Assembly (NCBI GenBank): GCA_009780755.1
Contig: WQZL01000121.1
Span: 1-7,793, forward strand
Reading direction: 5' to 3'
From: Promicromonosporaceae bacterium
Lineage (GTDB): Bacteria > Actinomycetota > Actinomycetes > Actinomycetales > Cellulomonadaceae
DNA: 7,793 nt
Each line of letters opens with the position of its first letter. Within the stretch, counting starts at the first letter, position 1. The notes beneath the pieces are model-generated. The model searched no databases and had not been told where the DNA came from. It was given only the letters and a program-made list of their open reading frames with translations. Of this stretch, positions 1 to 6,984 are shown one piece after another. The translations under genes and the position numbers were made by a program.

Positions 1-1861
1 CCTCTGGTAACACCCGCTTGAATGTTGCGTGGGTTTCTTCGTGAAGAACGATGGCCTTCTGCAGATTCTCCTCCCCACCCAAATCCTGGTAGCAGTTGGC
101 GAGGTTGTTCGCCGAATTCAGGGTGTCAGGGTGATCCTTACCCAGCACGCGCTTACGTGCCTCGTGGGTTTCCTTGTGAAGCTTGATAGCCTTCTGCAGA
201 TTCTCCTCCCCACCCAAACCCTGGTAGCAGATGGCGAGGTTGTTCGCCGAATCCAGGGTGTCAGGGTGATCCTTACCCAGCACGCGCTTACGCGCTTCCA
301 GAACTGGTTCGAGCAATTGGATGGCTGCCTCCCAACGAGCGTGGTCATCAAGAAAGCTGGCGAGCCAGTGGCGGACGGCCAAAGAATCTTTGAGGGCTTC
401 TGAGGGCAATAGGTCAAGCGGGAACTCTGTCGAGGCGCCGGAGAAGGCAATCGCGCTGGGCAGGATGCTCCGGCTTGCCAGTAAACCGGCTGGACCTGAC
501 TCGGCTATGGGCAGTGCCGCATCGAGCAGTTTCAGAGCCTTTTCACCGGCGGCGGTTATGTCTGCTTGATCCCGGTAATGGTGTTGGTCTTCGGTGGCCG
601 GGGTGCGGGCAACTAGCTGCACCAAGCGGTGAATCGAGATGGTCTGGCCGTTTGCGCCCAAGTCAATCAGGTTGAAGTTTGCGAGGTCTTTGAGGGCATC
701 AACGAGACTTACTCTGTCTTGCCCACCGGCCAACCCGTCCAGGAGTTCTCGCGGTATGTCATCTGCGGCAAGCCAGGCCAGCACGCGCAACACTTCCTGA
801 GCGAAGGGTTTCTGTGCCTGAATCGTTGAATCCCAAACGCGCGCGATGGTCCGATTTGCCTCCTCACCGGCGTAGTTGTGATTCATCGTCTCGTCCCTGG
901 CTGTTGCCTTCCAAGCCCCTTCGAGAAACTCCTTCGGCGTGGTTTCCGTCCCAAACGCCAGGTAGGCGCCGACTTGGCGAATCGCCAGCGGCAGCCCGCC
1001 CAGCTCTGCAACCAGTTTTCTAGCCGCCTCATCTCTGGCGTAGTGGTTCTTCCCCTGCCCCGCCGCCAAACCCAGTAACGCGACACCATCATCTGGGTCT
1101 AGTTTCTCCAGTTTCACCGACACAAGATCGGCTATCCTCCAGCCACCTTCGCTGCGGCTGGTGACCAGAAAGCGGCCACGATCAAATCCCGCGATAAAGT
1201 TGGCAGCCGCCGCCACCTCACTCATGGTGTTATCGCTCTCGGTGTCGCCACGGCGGAGTTCGGGAGGATCGACGTTATCTAGCACAACCACGTATCTACC
1301 CTTGCGCAGTTGCTCCCGAGCCTTAGCCAGCTGCCGCGCCGGGCTGCCCTCGGCCAGCCCCTGCTCCTCGGCCCAATCGACCAGTGTCTTGTTGATGTTT
1401 TCTTCCGATGATGCGTTTTTCAGCCATAACACCTTGTCGTGGCGTCTAGCGCACTGACGGGCAAGCCTGGACTTTCCGGCACCGCCACCACCGGTGATGA
1501 GTACAACCTTTCGGTCCTTGCCCTTCTTGCGGAGCGCATCTGTGACCGTCCTTCGCTGCGACTCGTACCCAACAAAAGACACATCGGATACCGCGGGCAC
1601 GCCAAACGAACCCGTGCCCTTACGCACATGCGCCCGTCGCTGGCTGATGATTTCACCCACCACCCCGACCAGAACCGCCACCCCGACAACCGCGAACCCG
1701 ACGACCCTTATCGCCTCATTATTGTTGGCAACTCCGATGCCGATAAGGGCTACTCCTGCCGCCAGCAGGGCAGCCGTCATAGCAACCAACCAGCGACCCA
1801 AAGACGTGCCGATCAGCATCAGCCCCGAGCCACCTTGCCGCAGCGCACCACTAACCGTCAT
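1..1861 (-). CDS. Membrane-anchored NB-ARC (STAND) NTPase with TPR repeats, 3' end outside window
   Basis: The frame is open from the ATG at 1861-1859 to the left edge, giving 620 residues with no stop. Two hydrophobic segments (about residues 21-45 and 51-73) suggest a membrane hairpin that leaves the ATPase in the cytoplasm. NB-ARC signatures follow in order: P-loop GGGGAGKS (124-131), Walker B VVVLDNVD (191-198), sensor-like FLVTSR (231-236), GLPLAI (289-294), then a winged-helix-like region ending in IHRLVQ (410-415), which resembles the MHD position. From about 490 the protein becomes TPR-like, with two 45-residue kinesin-light-chain-type repeats (523-567, 568-612; RVLGKDHPDTL...NNLA) and the start of a third. 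STAND proteins generally act as ATP-switched oligomerising sensors. Here the TPRs would sense or bind and the membrane segment would be the output; that is inference. No TIR, nuclease or protease domain is seen, though one could lie beyond the edge. No strong Shine-Dalgarno precedes the ATG; an in-frame GTG at 1879 is an alternative start. Ligand and function are unknown. Confidence 0.88.
   Translation of the reverse strand, partial: MTVSGALRQGGSGLMLIGTSLGRWLVAMTAALLAAGVALIGIGVANNNEAIRVVGFAVVGVAVLVGVVGEIISQRRAHVRKGTGSFGVPAVSDVSFVGYESQRRTVTDALRKKGKDRKVVLITGGGGAGKSRLARQCARRHDKVLWLKNASSEENINKTLVDWAEEQGLAEGSPARQLAKAREQLRKGRYVVVLDNVDPPELRRGDTESDNTMSEVAAAANFIAGFDRGRFLVTSRSEGGWRIADLVSVKLEKLDPDDGVALLGLAAGQGKNHYARDEAARKLVAELGGLPLAIRQVGAYLAFGTETTPKEFLEGAWKATARDETMNHNYAGEEANRTIARVWDSTIQAQKPFAQEVLRVLAWLAADDIPRELLDGLAGGQDRVSLVDALKDLANFNLIDLGANGQTISIHRLVQLVARTPATEDQHHYRDQADITAAGEKALKLLDAALPIAESGPAGLLASRSILPSAIAFSGASTEFPLDLLPSEALKDSLAVRHWLASFLDDHARWEAAIQLLEPVLEARKRVLGKDHPDTLDSANNLAICYQGLGGEENLQKAIKLHKETHEARKRVLGKDHPDTLNSANNLANCYQDLGGEENLQKAIVLHEETHATFKRVLPE
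26..295 (-). repeat. Two tandem 135 bp TPR-coding DNA repeats
   Basis: Positions 26-160 and 161-295 align without gaps and differ at 12 of 135 positions by hand count (about 91% identity). Each unit encodes one 45-residue TPR of the NB-ARC protein. The longest identical stretches code for the RVLGKDHPDTL block and the GGEENLQK block. A third, more divergent unit begins at about 25 and continues out of the window. The usual kinesin-light-chain repeat is 42 residues; the extra length comes from the GGEEN turn. Such high nucleotide identity points to recent duplication or gene conversion within the gene. Confidence 0.9.
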
Positions 1862-1867
1862 GGGTGA

Positions 1868-1873
1868 ATTGTC
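1868..1873 (-). promoter_or_regulatory. Possible -10 box of the NB-ARC gene (leaderless start)
   Basis: The minus strand reads GACAAT six bases before the ATG at 1861, a spacing that would place the transcription start at or near the start codon. No convincing -35 hexamer and no Shine-Dalgarno are visible. The match to TANNNT is imperfect, so this is only a candidate. Confidence 0.2.
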
Positions 1874-1910
1874 CCACACTGCTAAGCACCCGCTGCGGGG
1901 TATTGCTGCG

Positions 1911-1980
1911 TCGAGGTCGGTAGTTTGCGTTGAGATCGGTCGTTCGGGTTACCGATCTCAACGCAAACTACCGACCTCGA
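1911..1980. repeat. Perfect 30 bp inverted repeat with 10 nt loop
   Basis: The arm at 1911-1940 is the exact reverse complement of 1951-1980, with a 10 nt loop at 1941-1950. Within each arm GAGGTCGGT and GAGATCGGT recur with a 19 nt spacing, so the arm looks built from a smaller repeated unit. It lies about 50 bp upstream of the NB-ARC start and just beyond the glgP terminator. No T-tract follows on either strand, so it is not a classical terminator. It could be a REP-like palindrome, a mobile-element remnant, an RNase III substrate or an operator; the sequence does not decide between these. Confidence 0.9.
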
Positions 1981-2020
1981 TGAAACGGGCCGCCCCTCTC
2001 GGGGGGAGAGGGGCGGCCCG
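1981..2020 (-). terminator. GC-rich intrinsic terminator of glgP
   Basis: A perfect 15 bp stem (1986-2000 with 2006-2020, 5 nt loop at 2001-2005), almost entirely G/C, is followed on the minus strand by a short TTTCAT run. It begins 43 bp after the glgP stop codon, in the right orientation to end the glgP transcript. The U-run is short, as is often seen in GC-rich actinobacteria, so efficiency is uncertain. Confidence 0.7.
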
Positions 2021-2026
2021 TCGCGT

Positions 2027-2062
2027 GGTGGTTTCGACAAGCTCAACCACCGGGAGGAGTTG
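2027..2062 (-). repeat. REP-like hairpin directly after glgP stop
   Basis: A 7 bp stem (2027-2033 with 2045-2051, loop of 11 nt) carries the core GAGCTTGTCGA between GGTGGTT and AACCACC on the minus strand. I recognise this motif from memory as a frequent intergenic palindrome in actinobacterial genomes. Between it and the glgP stop lies CAACTCCTCCCG, and this block is repeated after the stop of the mltG gene at 5812. The pair suggests a dispersed repeat family that sits immediately after stop codons. Confidence 0.65.
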
Positions 2063-4540
2063 TTACCACTCGATGGGCATGGGGCCGGCGTGGGTCCAGA
2101 TGCGGTTGAGGTAGTCGCGCATGGAACGATCAGAGGAGAAGAAGCCGGTACGGGCGATGTTCAACACCGCCGAGCGGCTCCACGCCTCGTAATCGCGGTA
2201 GTAGGTGTCCACCGATGTCTGAGCGTTCATATAGCTCTGGTAATCGGCCAACACCATAAACCGGTCCTCATAGAGCAGGTTCGAGATGATCGGCTCAAAC
2301 ATTGAGGCGTCGCCGCCAGAGAACTCTCCGGATGCGATCAGGTCGAGGACGCGATGTAGCTGCGGGTTGTTCTCGTAGTACGCCGAGGGGTGGTAACCCG
2401 ATTCGTGCAGCGCGGCCACCTCCGGCTCATTCATGCCAAAGAGGAAGAAGTTTTCGTCACCTACCAGCTGGCGGATTTCAACATTCGCACCGTCATCCGT
2501 GCCGATGGTCAGCGCGCCGTTGAGAGCGAACTTCATGTTTCCGGTGCCCGACGCCTCCTGGCCAGCCAGGGAAATCTGCTCGGAAAGATCGGCAGCCGGG
2601 ATCAGCGTCTCGGCCACGGTCACCCCGTAGTTGGCGGGGAAGGCCACCCGCAACACCTGCGAAACCAGCGGATCCGCGTTCACCTTCGCCTCAACGTGCT
2701 TAATGAGCGCGATGATCTCTTTGGCCATCTTGTAGCCGGGGGCAGCCTTGGCGCCGAACACGATAGTGCGGGGCACCATATCGGCGGGGTTGAGCGCGCC
2801 GGAGCGAAGCTGATCGTACTTGGTGACAATGTGCAGCACCTTGAGCATCTGCCGCTTGTACTCGTGCAGGCGCTTAATCAGCACGTCAAGCATCGTATCC
2901 GGGTCGATGATGGTGCCATCGCGCTTGGCCAACATGGTGACCAGGCGATCCTTGTTGGCCCGCTTAACCTGGCGGAACCTCTCGCGGAAGGCGGGATCAT
3001 CGGCGAACGGCTCCAGCTCCCGCAGGCGCTCTAGGTCGGTAAGCCAGCCATCGCCGATGGCCTCGGTAATCAGGCTCGACAGGCCGGGGTTGGCCAGGCG
3101 CATGAACCGGCGCGGGGTGACACCATTGGTGACGTTGCAGAACTTCTCCGGGGTGAAGTCCGCGAAGTCATTGAGTACCTTGTCGCGCAGCAGTTGCGAG
3201 TGCAGCTCGGCCACGCCGTTGATCTTCACGGTGCCCACGGCGGCCAGGTGGGCCATGCGTACGGCCCGCTCGGGGTACTCGGCGATGATCGACATGCGGC
3301 GAATCAGCATCTCGTCGTTGCCATAGCGGGCGCGCAGTTCGGAGATGAACTGCTCGTTGATGCGGTAAATGATCTCCATGTGGCGCGGCAGCAGTTTCTG
3401 CATCAGCGAAACCGGCCAGATCTCCAGCGCCTCGGGCAGCAGGGTGTGGCAGGTGTACGCGAAGCACTTCCTGGTGATCTCCCATGCCTCATCCCAGCCA
3501 AAGCCCTTCAAGTCAACCAGAATGCGCATCAGTTCGGGGATGGCGATTACCGGGTGGGTGTCGTTGAGCTGGAACATGATGCGCTGCGGCAGCGTGCGCA
3601 GGTCAACATCGTCACCCATCAGGCGTTCGATGAAGTCGTGCAGCGAGGCGGCTACGAAGAAATACTGCTGCTGTAGGCGCAGCTCCTTACCCTGCGGCGT
3701 GGAGTCTTCGGGGTAAAGCACCTTGGTGATGTTCTCGGCGAAGGTTTGGGCGCGTACGGCCTCGGCGTAGTCGCCGTAGTTGAAGATTTTCAGGTCGAAC
3801 TCTTCGGTGGCGCGACAGCTCCATAGGCGCAGCGTGTTGACGCGGCCGTTCTGGTAGCCGGGCACCATGTAGTTGTAGGGCACGGCGCGCACGGTGTAGT
3901 CCGGCTCCCAAGTGACCGTATCGACACCATCGACCACTTCGTGCTTGGTGGTGCCGCCAAAGGAGACCAGCACCTCCTGGTCAGGGCGAACAATCTCCCA
4001 CGGGGAGCCGTAGTCGAGCCAGTTGTCAGCCACCTCCACCTGACGACCATCTACCCAAGTCTGGCGGAAGATGCCGTACTCATAGCGAATGCCGTACCCG
4101 ATGGCCGGCACGTTCAGCGTGGCCAGGGAGTCAATGAAGCAGGCGGCGAGGCGACCGAGGCCGCCGTTACCCAGGCCGGGGTCCGGCTCGACATCGGCCA
4201 GCTCGGCCAGGGATAGGCCCAGGCTCTTCAGCGCCTCATCGGCTATCTCCTCTAGGCCAGAGGCGAGCAGGGCGTTGCCGAGCTGGCGACCCATCAGGAA
4301 CTCGGCCGATAGGTATGCCACGCCGGGGGCGTGCTGGCGAGTCTGCTGGGTGCGGGTCTTATTCCAACGAGCCATTAAATAGGCGCGGGCCGTAATGGCC
4401 AGGGCCTGATATTTGTCGTTAAGCGAGGCACGTTCCAGCGTGGTGCCCTGCGTGTAGGTAAGGGAGCGCAGATACTGACGGGCGAAACCTTCGACGGTCA
4501 GTTCTGGGCTAGCGATCAGTGAGTCAGAGAATTCAGTCAC
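2063..4540 (-). CDS. glgP: Glycogen/maltodextrin phosphorylase (GT35 family)
   Basis: GlgP releases glucose-1-phosphate from the non-reducing ends of alpha-1,4-glucans (glycogen, maltodextrins) in the cytoplasm, using pyridoxal phosphate. From the GTG at 4540 the protein has 825 residues, normal for bacterial phosphorylases. Family signatures appear in order: GLGNGGLGRLAA (about 122-133), QLNDTHPVIAIPELMR (about 324-339), NVTNGVTPRR (about 469-478), KRLHEYKRQ (about 556-564), FGAKAAPGYKMAK (about 595-607) and EASGTGNMKF (about 662-671), whose lysine (about 670) is the expected PLP Schiff-base residue. An ATG at 4579 would add 13 residues (MCHRVWFYVRSSF) that do not look like a GlgP N-terminus. 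Neither start has a clear Shine-Dalgarno; GTG is preferred because a -10-like box sits eight bases upstream, which suits leaderless translation. The last codon is followed by TAA, a REP-like hairpin and a terminator. No frameshift or missing catalytic motif is seen. Confidence 0.96.
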   Translation of the reverse strand: MTEFSDSLIASPELTVEGFARQYLRSLTYTQGTTLERASLNDKYQALAITARAYLMARWNKTRTQQTRQHAPGVAYLSAEFLMGRQLGNALLASGLEEIADEALKSLGLSLAELADVEPDPGLGNGGLGRLAACFIDSLATLNVPAIGYGIRYEYGIFRQTWVDGRQVEVADNWLDYGSPWEIVRPDQEVLVSFGGTTKHEVVDGVDTVTWEPDYTVRAVPYNYMVPGYQNGRVNTLRLWSCRATEEFDLKIFNYGDYAEAVRAQTFAENITKVLYPEDSTPQGKELRLQQQYFFVAASLHDFIERLMGDDVDLRTLPQRIMFQLNDTHPVIAIPELMRILVDLKGFGWDEAWEITRKCFAYTCHTLLPEALEIWPVSLMQKLLPRHMEIIYRINEQFISELRARYGNDEMLIRRMSIIAEYPERAVRMAHLAAVGTVKINGVAELHSQLLRDKVLNDFADFTPEKFCNVTNGVTPRRFMRLANPGLSSLITEAIGDGWLTDLERLRELEPFADDPAFRERFRQVKRANKDRLVTMLAKRDGTIIDPDTMLDVLIKRLHEYKRQMLKVLHIVTKYDQLRSGALNPADMVPRTIVFGAKAAPGYKMAKEIIALIKHVEAKVNADPLVSQVLRVAFPANYGVTVAETLIPAADLSEQISLAGQEASGTGNMKFALNGALTIGTDDGANVEIRQLVGDENFFLFGMNEPEVAALHESGYHPSAYYENNPQLHRVLDLIASGEFSGGDASMFEPIISNLLYEDRFMVLADYQSYMNAQTSVDTYYRDYEAWSRSAVLNIARTGFFSSDRSMRDYLNRIWTHAGPMPIEW

Positions 4541-4548
4541 GAAAGACG

Positions 4549-4554
4549 ATCTTA
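4549..4554 (-). promoter_or_regulatory. Candidate -10 box for glgP
   Basis: The minus strand has TAAGAT, which fits TANNNT, eight bases before the GTG at 4540. Transcription would start at or next to the GTG, giving a leaderless mRNA, which is common in actinobacteria. No good -35 element is seen. The site would let glgP be transcribed separately from the mltG genes upstream, whose last stop is 66 bp away. Confidence 0.35.
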
Positions 4555-4606
4555 CGTAGAACCACACACGATGGCACATCCTGGCGTGTCGCCCCAGGTC
4601 AGACTC

Positions 4607-5722
4607 TCACCTGCCGTTGGCGGCTTGCCAAGCGCGCAGCTCTTCGACGTTTCGGAGGTGTTCTTCGTAGGTGACGGCGAATTTGGTTTCGCCCGTGTCG
4701 AGGTTCACTGCCGTCCAATACAGCCACTCCCCCTGGGCCGGAGCGAGTACGGCCTTCACTGCCGATATGCCGGGGTTCGCGATTGGGCCGGGTGGCAACC
4801 CCAGGTGCACATAGGTGTTGTACGGGTTGCTCGCATCCTCGGTATCCATGATGGTCAGCTCCGTGCCGGATTTGCCCAGCCCGTAGGCCACGGCCGCGTC
4901 TACCTGTAGCGGCATCCCAAGATCGAGACGATTCTGGATGGTTCGGGCCATCATCGGACGATCCTCGGCCGCCTTGGCCTCCCGTTCCACCAGCGATGCC
5001 ACGATCAGCGTGGCCTCCCAATCTTGCGGAGCCACTTCCAGGGTCGTTAGCTCGGAGACGGTTTTGGCCACCATCTGCATCAGCAAGGTTTGCGGAGTAT
5101 CGGAGGGCTGCACCGAGTAGGTGGCCGGGAACAGCCACCCCTCCGCGTTTCCCCCGGCTTGCTCCGGCAGGCCGATGGCCGTCGGATCGGCCAACAGCGC
5201 CTCCATCTCGGCGCGGTCGAAACCGATCTGAACCTCCATGCGGTCGATGATCTGCGCGGCGGTGAAACCCTCAGGGAAGGTCACCTTGGTCTCGATCTTT
5301 TCCGCGACGAGTAGCGCGGCAATCGCGTCGGTGGCTGAAAGATGACTGGGTAGCGCGTAGGTGCCCGGCTGAATCCGCGCGGCCTCTGGGTTGGCAGCGT
5401 AAGCGTTGGTAAACGCCTCAACGGAGGCGACAACTCCGGCCTGGCGAAGAATCTGGCCCATCTCGGTGCCCGATGCCCCAACGGGGATTGTCACCTGCAC
5501 CTCTGCCTCGGCTGGGCCATCAAAGTCGGCTGGTGGCGCCTTAGCGAGCGGGTTGGTAAAGCCGGTGACGAAGGTATGCCAAGCGATCATGCCCACGCAG
5601 CCAACGGCTAGCATTCCGGCCACGGCCAAGGCGGTGGTAAGCGCATGACGGCGACGCACCTTGGCGCGGCGACGCTCACCCCGGCGGGTGGTCACCGTAA
5701 TGTCGTCAAACAGATCGCTCAC
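4607..5722 (-). CDS. mltG: Endolytic murein transglycosylase MltG (canonical paralogue)
   Basis: MltG is a membrane-anchored lytic transglycosylase that cleaves nascent peptidoglycan strands and releases them from the membrane. The 371-residue protein has a basic cytoplasmic N-terminus, one transmembrane helix (about 28-52) and an extracytoplasmic YceG domain. Signatures: VTIPVGASG (77-85, start of the LysM-like subdomain), GTYALP (120-125), EGWLFPATY (194-202), ASLVEREA (242-249, holding the catalytic glutamate, E246 by analogy with the E. coli motif), LQVDAAVAYGLG (272-283) and NPYNTYVHLGLPPGPIANPG (299-318). All conserved blocks are intact, so this is probably the working enzyme. The start is GTG, with GCAGGG about eight bases upstream as a modest ribosome binding site. 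It follows a second mltG on the same strand, 89 bp away, and shares the PPADF-GP linker after the membrane helix with it, which argues for tandem duplication. Confidence 0.94.
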   Translation of the reverse strand: MSDLFDDITVTTRRGERRRAKVRRRHALTTALAVAGMLAVGCVGMIAWHTFVTGFTNPLAKAPPADFDGPAEAEVQVTIPVGASGTEMGQILRQAGVVASVEAFTNAYAANPEAARIQPGTYALPSHLSATDAIAALLVAEKIETKVTFPEGFTAAQIIDRMEVQIGFDRAEMEALLADPTAIGLPEQAGGNAEGWLFPATYSVQPSDTPQTLLMQMVAKTVSELTTLEVAPQDWEATLIVASLVEREAKAAEDRPMMARTIQNRLDLGMPLQVDAAVAYGLGKSGTELTIMDTEDASNPYNTYVHLGLPPGPIANPGISAVKAVLAPAQGEWLYWTAVNLDTGETKFAVTYEEHLRNVEELRAWQAANGR

Positions 5723-5759
5723 AAGATTTACCCTGCCAGAAGGCGAGGCAAAGCGGGTG

Positions 5760-5822
5760 AGCAGGCACTTATTGATCCGTTAGTAGGTCAACCACCAACG
5801 GGAGGAGTTGTTTAGCAGGCAC
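5760..5822. repeat. 45 bp insertion-like segment flanked by 9 bp direct repeats
   Basis: AGCAGGCAC occurs at 5760-5768 and again at 5814-5822, enclosing 45 bp (5769-5813). The enclosed segment forms a 10 bp stem on the minus-strand RNA (5777-5801, with two G-U pairs and a 5 nt loop). It also carries CTCCTCCCG and GGTGGTTGA blocks shared with the element after glgP. The inner end supplies the TAA stop of the upstream mltG. Removing one repeat copy plus the segment (54 bp) restores an open frame that ends at a TAA at 5730-5728, five bases before the next gene. This looks like a small mobile palindrome with a target-site duplication. Its ends are not clear inverted repeats, so the mobile class is unknown. 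Confidence 0.6.
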
Positions 5823-6966
5823 CGTCGGGATTTGCTACTCGCCATGCCTGGTACTGCGCCCGGAAGCCAAGGAATTCGTTGTAGTCGCCGGTGAACAGCG
5901 TCTCCCCGGTGCATAGGTCAACCGTCACGAACCAGCGCCACGGCCCGTCCACGGGGTTGGCGGCGGCGTATATCGCCGCACGTCCGGCGCTGCCGATGGC
6001 GTGTGGTGGCAGGCCGGGGTGCACGCGGGAGGCCCACGGGTTATTGGGATCCCGGAACTCCTCGCGGGTGATTAGGTGTGCCGGGCGCCCCGCGCCGAAG
6101 GCGTCAATCGCGTCCATGCCCAGCGGCTCGTTGATCGCCAGCCGGTTCTGGATTACCCGAGAAACCTTGGCTCGGTAGAAGTCGTCGTTCGGCGCCTCCC
6201 GCTCGATGATCGACGCCTCGATCAAGGTGGCGCGCCAACGATCCTCGGGAACCTCCAACGAGGTCAACACGCTCACCGTCTGAGATACCATCCGAGTCAG
6301 TAGCGACTGGGCCGTCTCATAAGGCGAAAGATCATAGGTGGAGGGGAACAACCAACCCTCAATGACGCCTTCGGCCTGCTCCGGCAAACCGATCAGCGAC
6401 GGGTCTTCGACTATCGCATCGATCTCCTCCTGCGTAATGTCCGTCTGGGCGACGATGCGGGCGAAAACCTGCGTGGCAGTGAAGTTTTCCGGGAAGGTAA
6501 TGCGCGTGATGAGCCGCTCGTTAAGCACCAACCGATCCACCGCATCCTGGGCACTCATGCCGGTCAGCATCACAGCCACTCCCGGCTGAATACCTGGGGC
6601 GTAGGGATGCGCGGCGAAGGCGGCGTTGAACGCGCCCACGGAAGCGACCACCTCGGCGTTGTACAGGAGACGACCGATGGCCGAGCCGGTGGCGCCCGGC
6701 GGGATGTCTACGCGAATCTCCGTGGTGCCCGGCCCCTCGAAGTCTGCTGGGGGCGGCGTCGAGACCATGCCCGAAAAGCGGCGGCCAATATCGCGCACCG
6801 ACTCGCTGGCGATTGCTCCAATCGCCACCACCATAACCATCGCTAGCGGGATGGTCACCGCCGCGATCAGCCGCCTACGGCGCCGACGAGCAATCGCACG
6901 CTGCCGGGCCAAGCCGAGGGGGGCGCCGAGTCGGGGCGCGCTGTCCTGGGGAAAGAGGTCGTTCAC
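5812..6966 (-). CDS. Divergent MltG-like transglycosylase paralogue
   Basis: The 384-residue protein has the MltG layout: basic N-terminus with RRRRRR (27-32), one transmembrane helix (about 33-54), the PPADFEGP linker (72-79), the LysM-like start DIPPGATG (87-94), EGWLFPSTY (203-211) and ASIIEREA (251-258), which keeps the putative catalytic glutamate (E255). Other conserved blocks have drifted compared with its neighbour. GTYALP became GVAVML (129-134), LQVD became LGMD (282-285), NPYNTY became NPWASR (309-314), and PPGPIANPG became PPHAIGSAG (320-328). It may therefore have altered substrate binding, a regulatory role, or weak activity; this is inference. The start is GTG at 6966, 18 bp after the ruvX stop, with AAGGA twelve bases upstream. 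The C-terminus ends at ...PDGAC, apparently cut ten residues short by the insertion at 5769-5813. Confidence 0.9.
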   Translation of the reverse strand: MNDLFPQDSAPRLGAPLGLARQRAIARRRRRRLIAAVTIPLAMVMVVAIGAIASESVRDIGRRFSGMVSTPPPADFEGPGTTEIRVDIPPGATGSAIGRLLYNAEVVASVGAFNAAFAAHPYAPGIQPGVAVMLTGMSAQDAVDRLVLNERLITRITFPENFTATQVFARIVAQTDITQEEIDAIVEDPSLIGLPEQAEGVIEGWLFPSTYDLSPYETAQSLLTRMVSQTVSVLTSLEVPEDRWRATLIEASIIEREAPNDDFYRAKVSRVIQNRLAINEPLGMDAIDAFGAGRPAHLITREEFRDPNNPWASRVHPGLPPHAIGSAGRAAIYAAANPVDGPWRWFVTVDLCTGETLFTGDYNEFLGFRAQYQAWRVANPDGAC

Positions 6967-6984
6967 GTCGGTCTTGCATCCTTG

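Noticed and set aside
26..295. Repeats as a possible CRISPR array
   Set aside because: The units are 135 bp, contiguous without spacers, and encode in-frame TPRs.
1..1861. Calling this a defence island
   Set aside because: Only one STAND-like gene is visible; the neighbours are housekeeping genes, and no integrase, toxin or known defence partner is in the window.
1976..2075. CTCGATG at 1976-1982 and 2069-2075 as a target duplication around the glgP terminator
   Set aside because: Only 7 bp, and removing the segment would not restore any frame or spacing; may be chance.
1494..2114. Open frame of 206 codons on the plus strand
   Set aside because: It lies opposite the NB-ARC gene, crosses the palindrome and terminator, and its product is low-complexity Pro/Ser/Thr/Arg-rich with no domain; GC-rich shadow frame.
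2390..3034. Open frame of 214 codons on the plus strand
   Set aside because: Fully antisense to conserved glgP; its composition reflects the opposite strand's codon bias.
4580..4598. Hairpin after the downstream mltG as a terminator
   Set aside because: Only a 5 bp stem with a mismatch above it and no T-tract on the minus strand.
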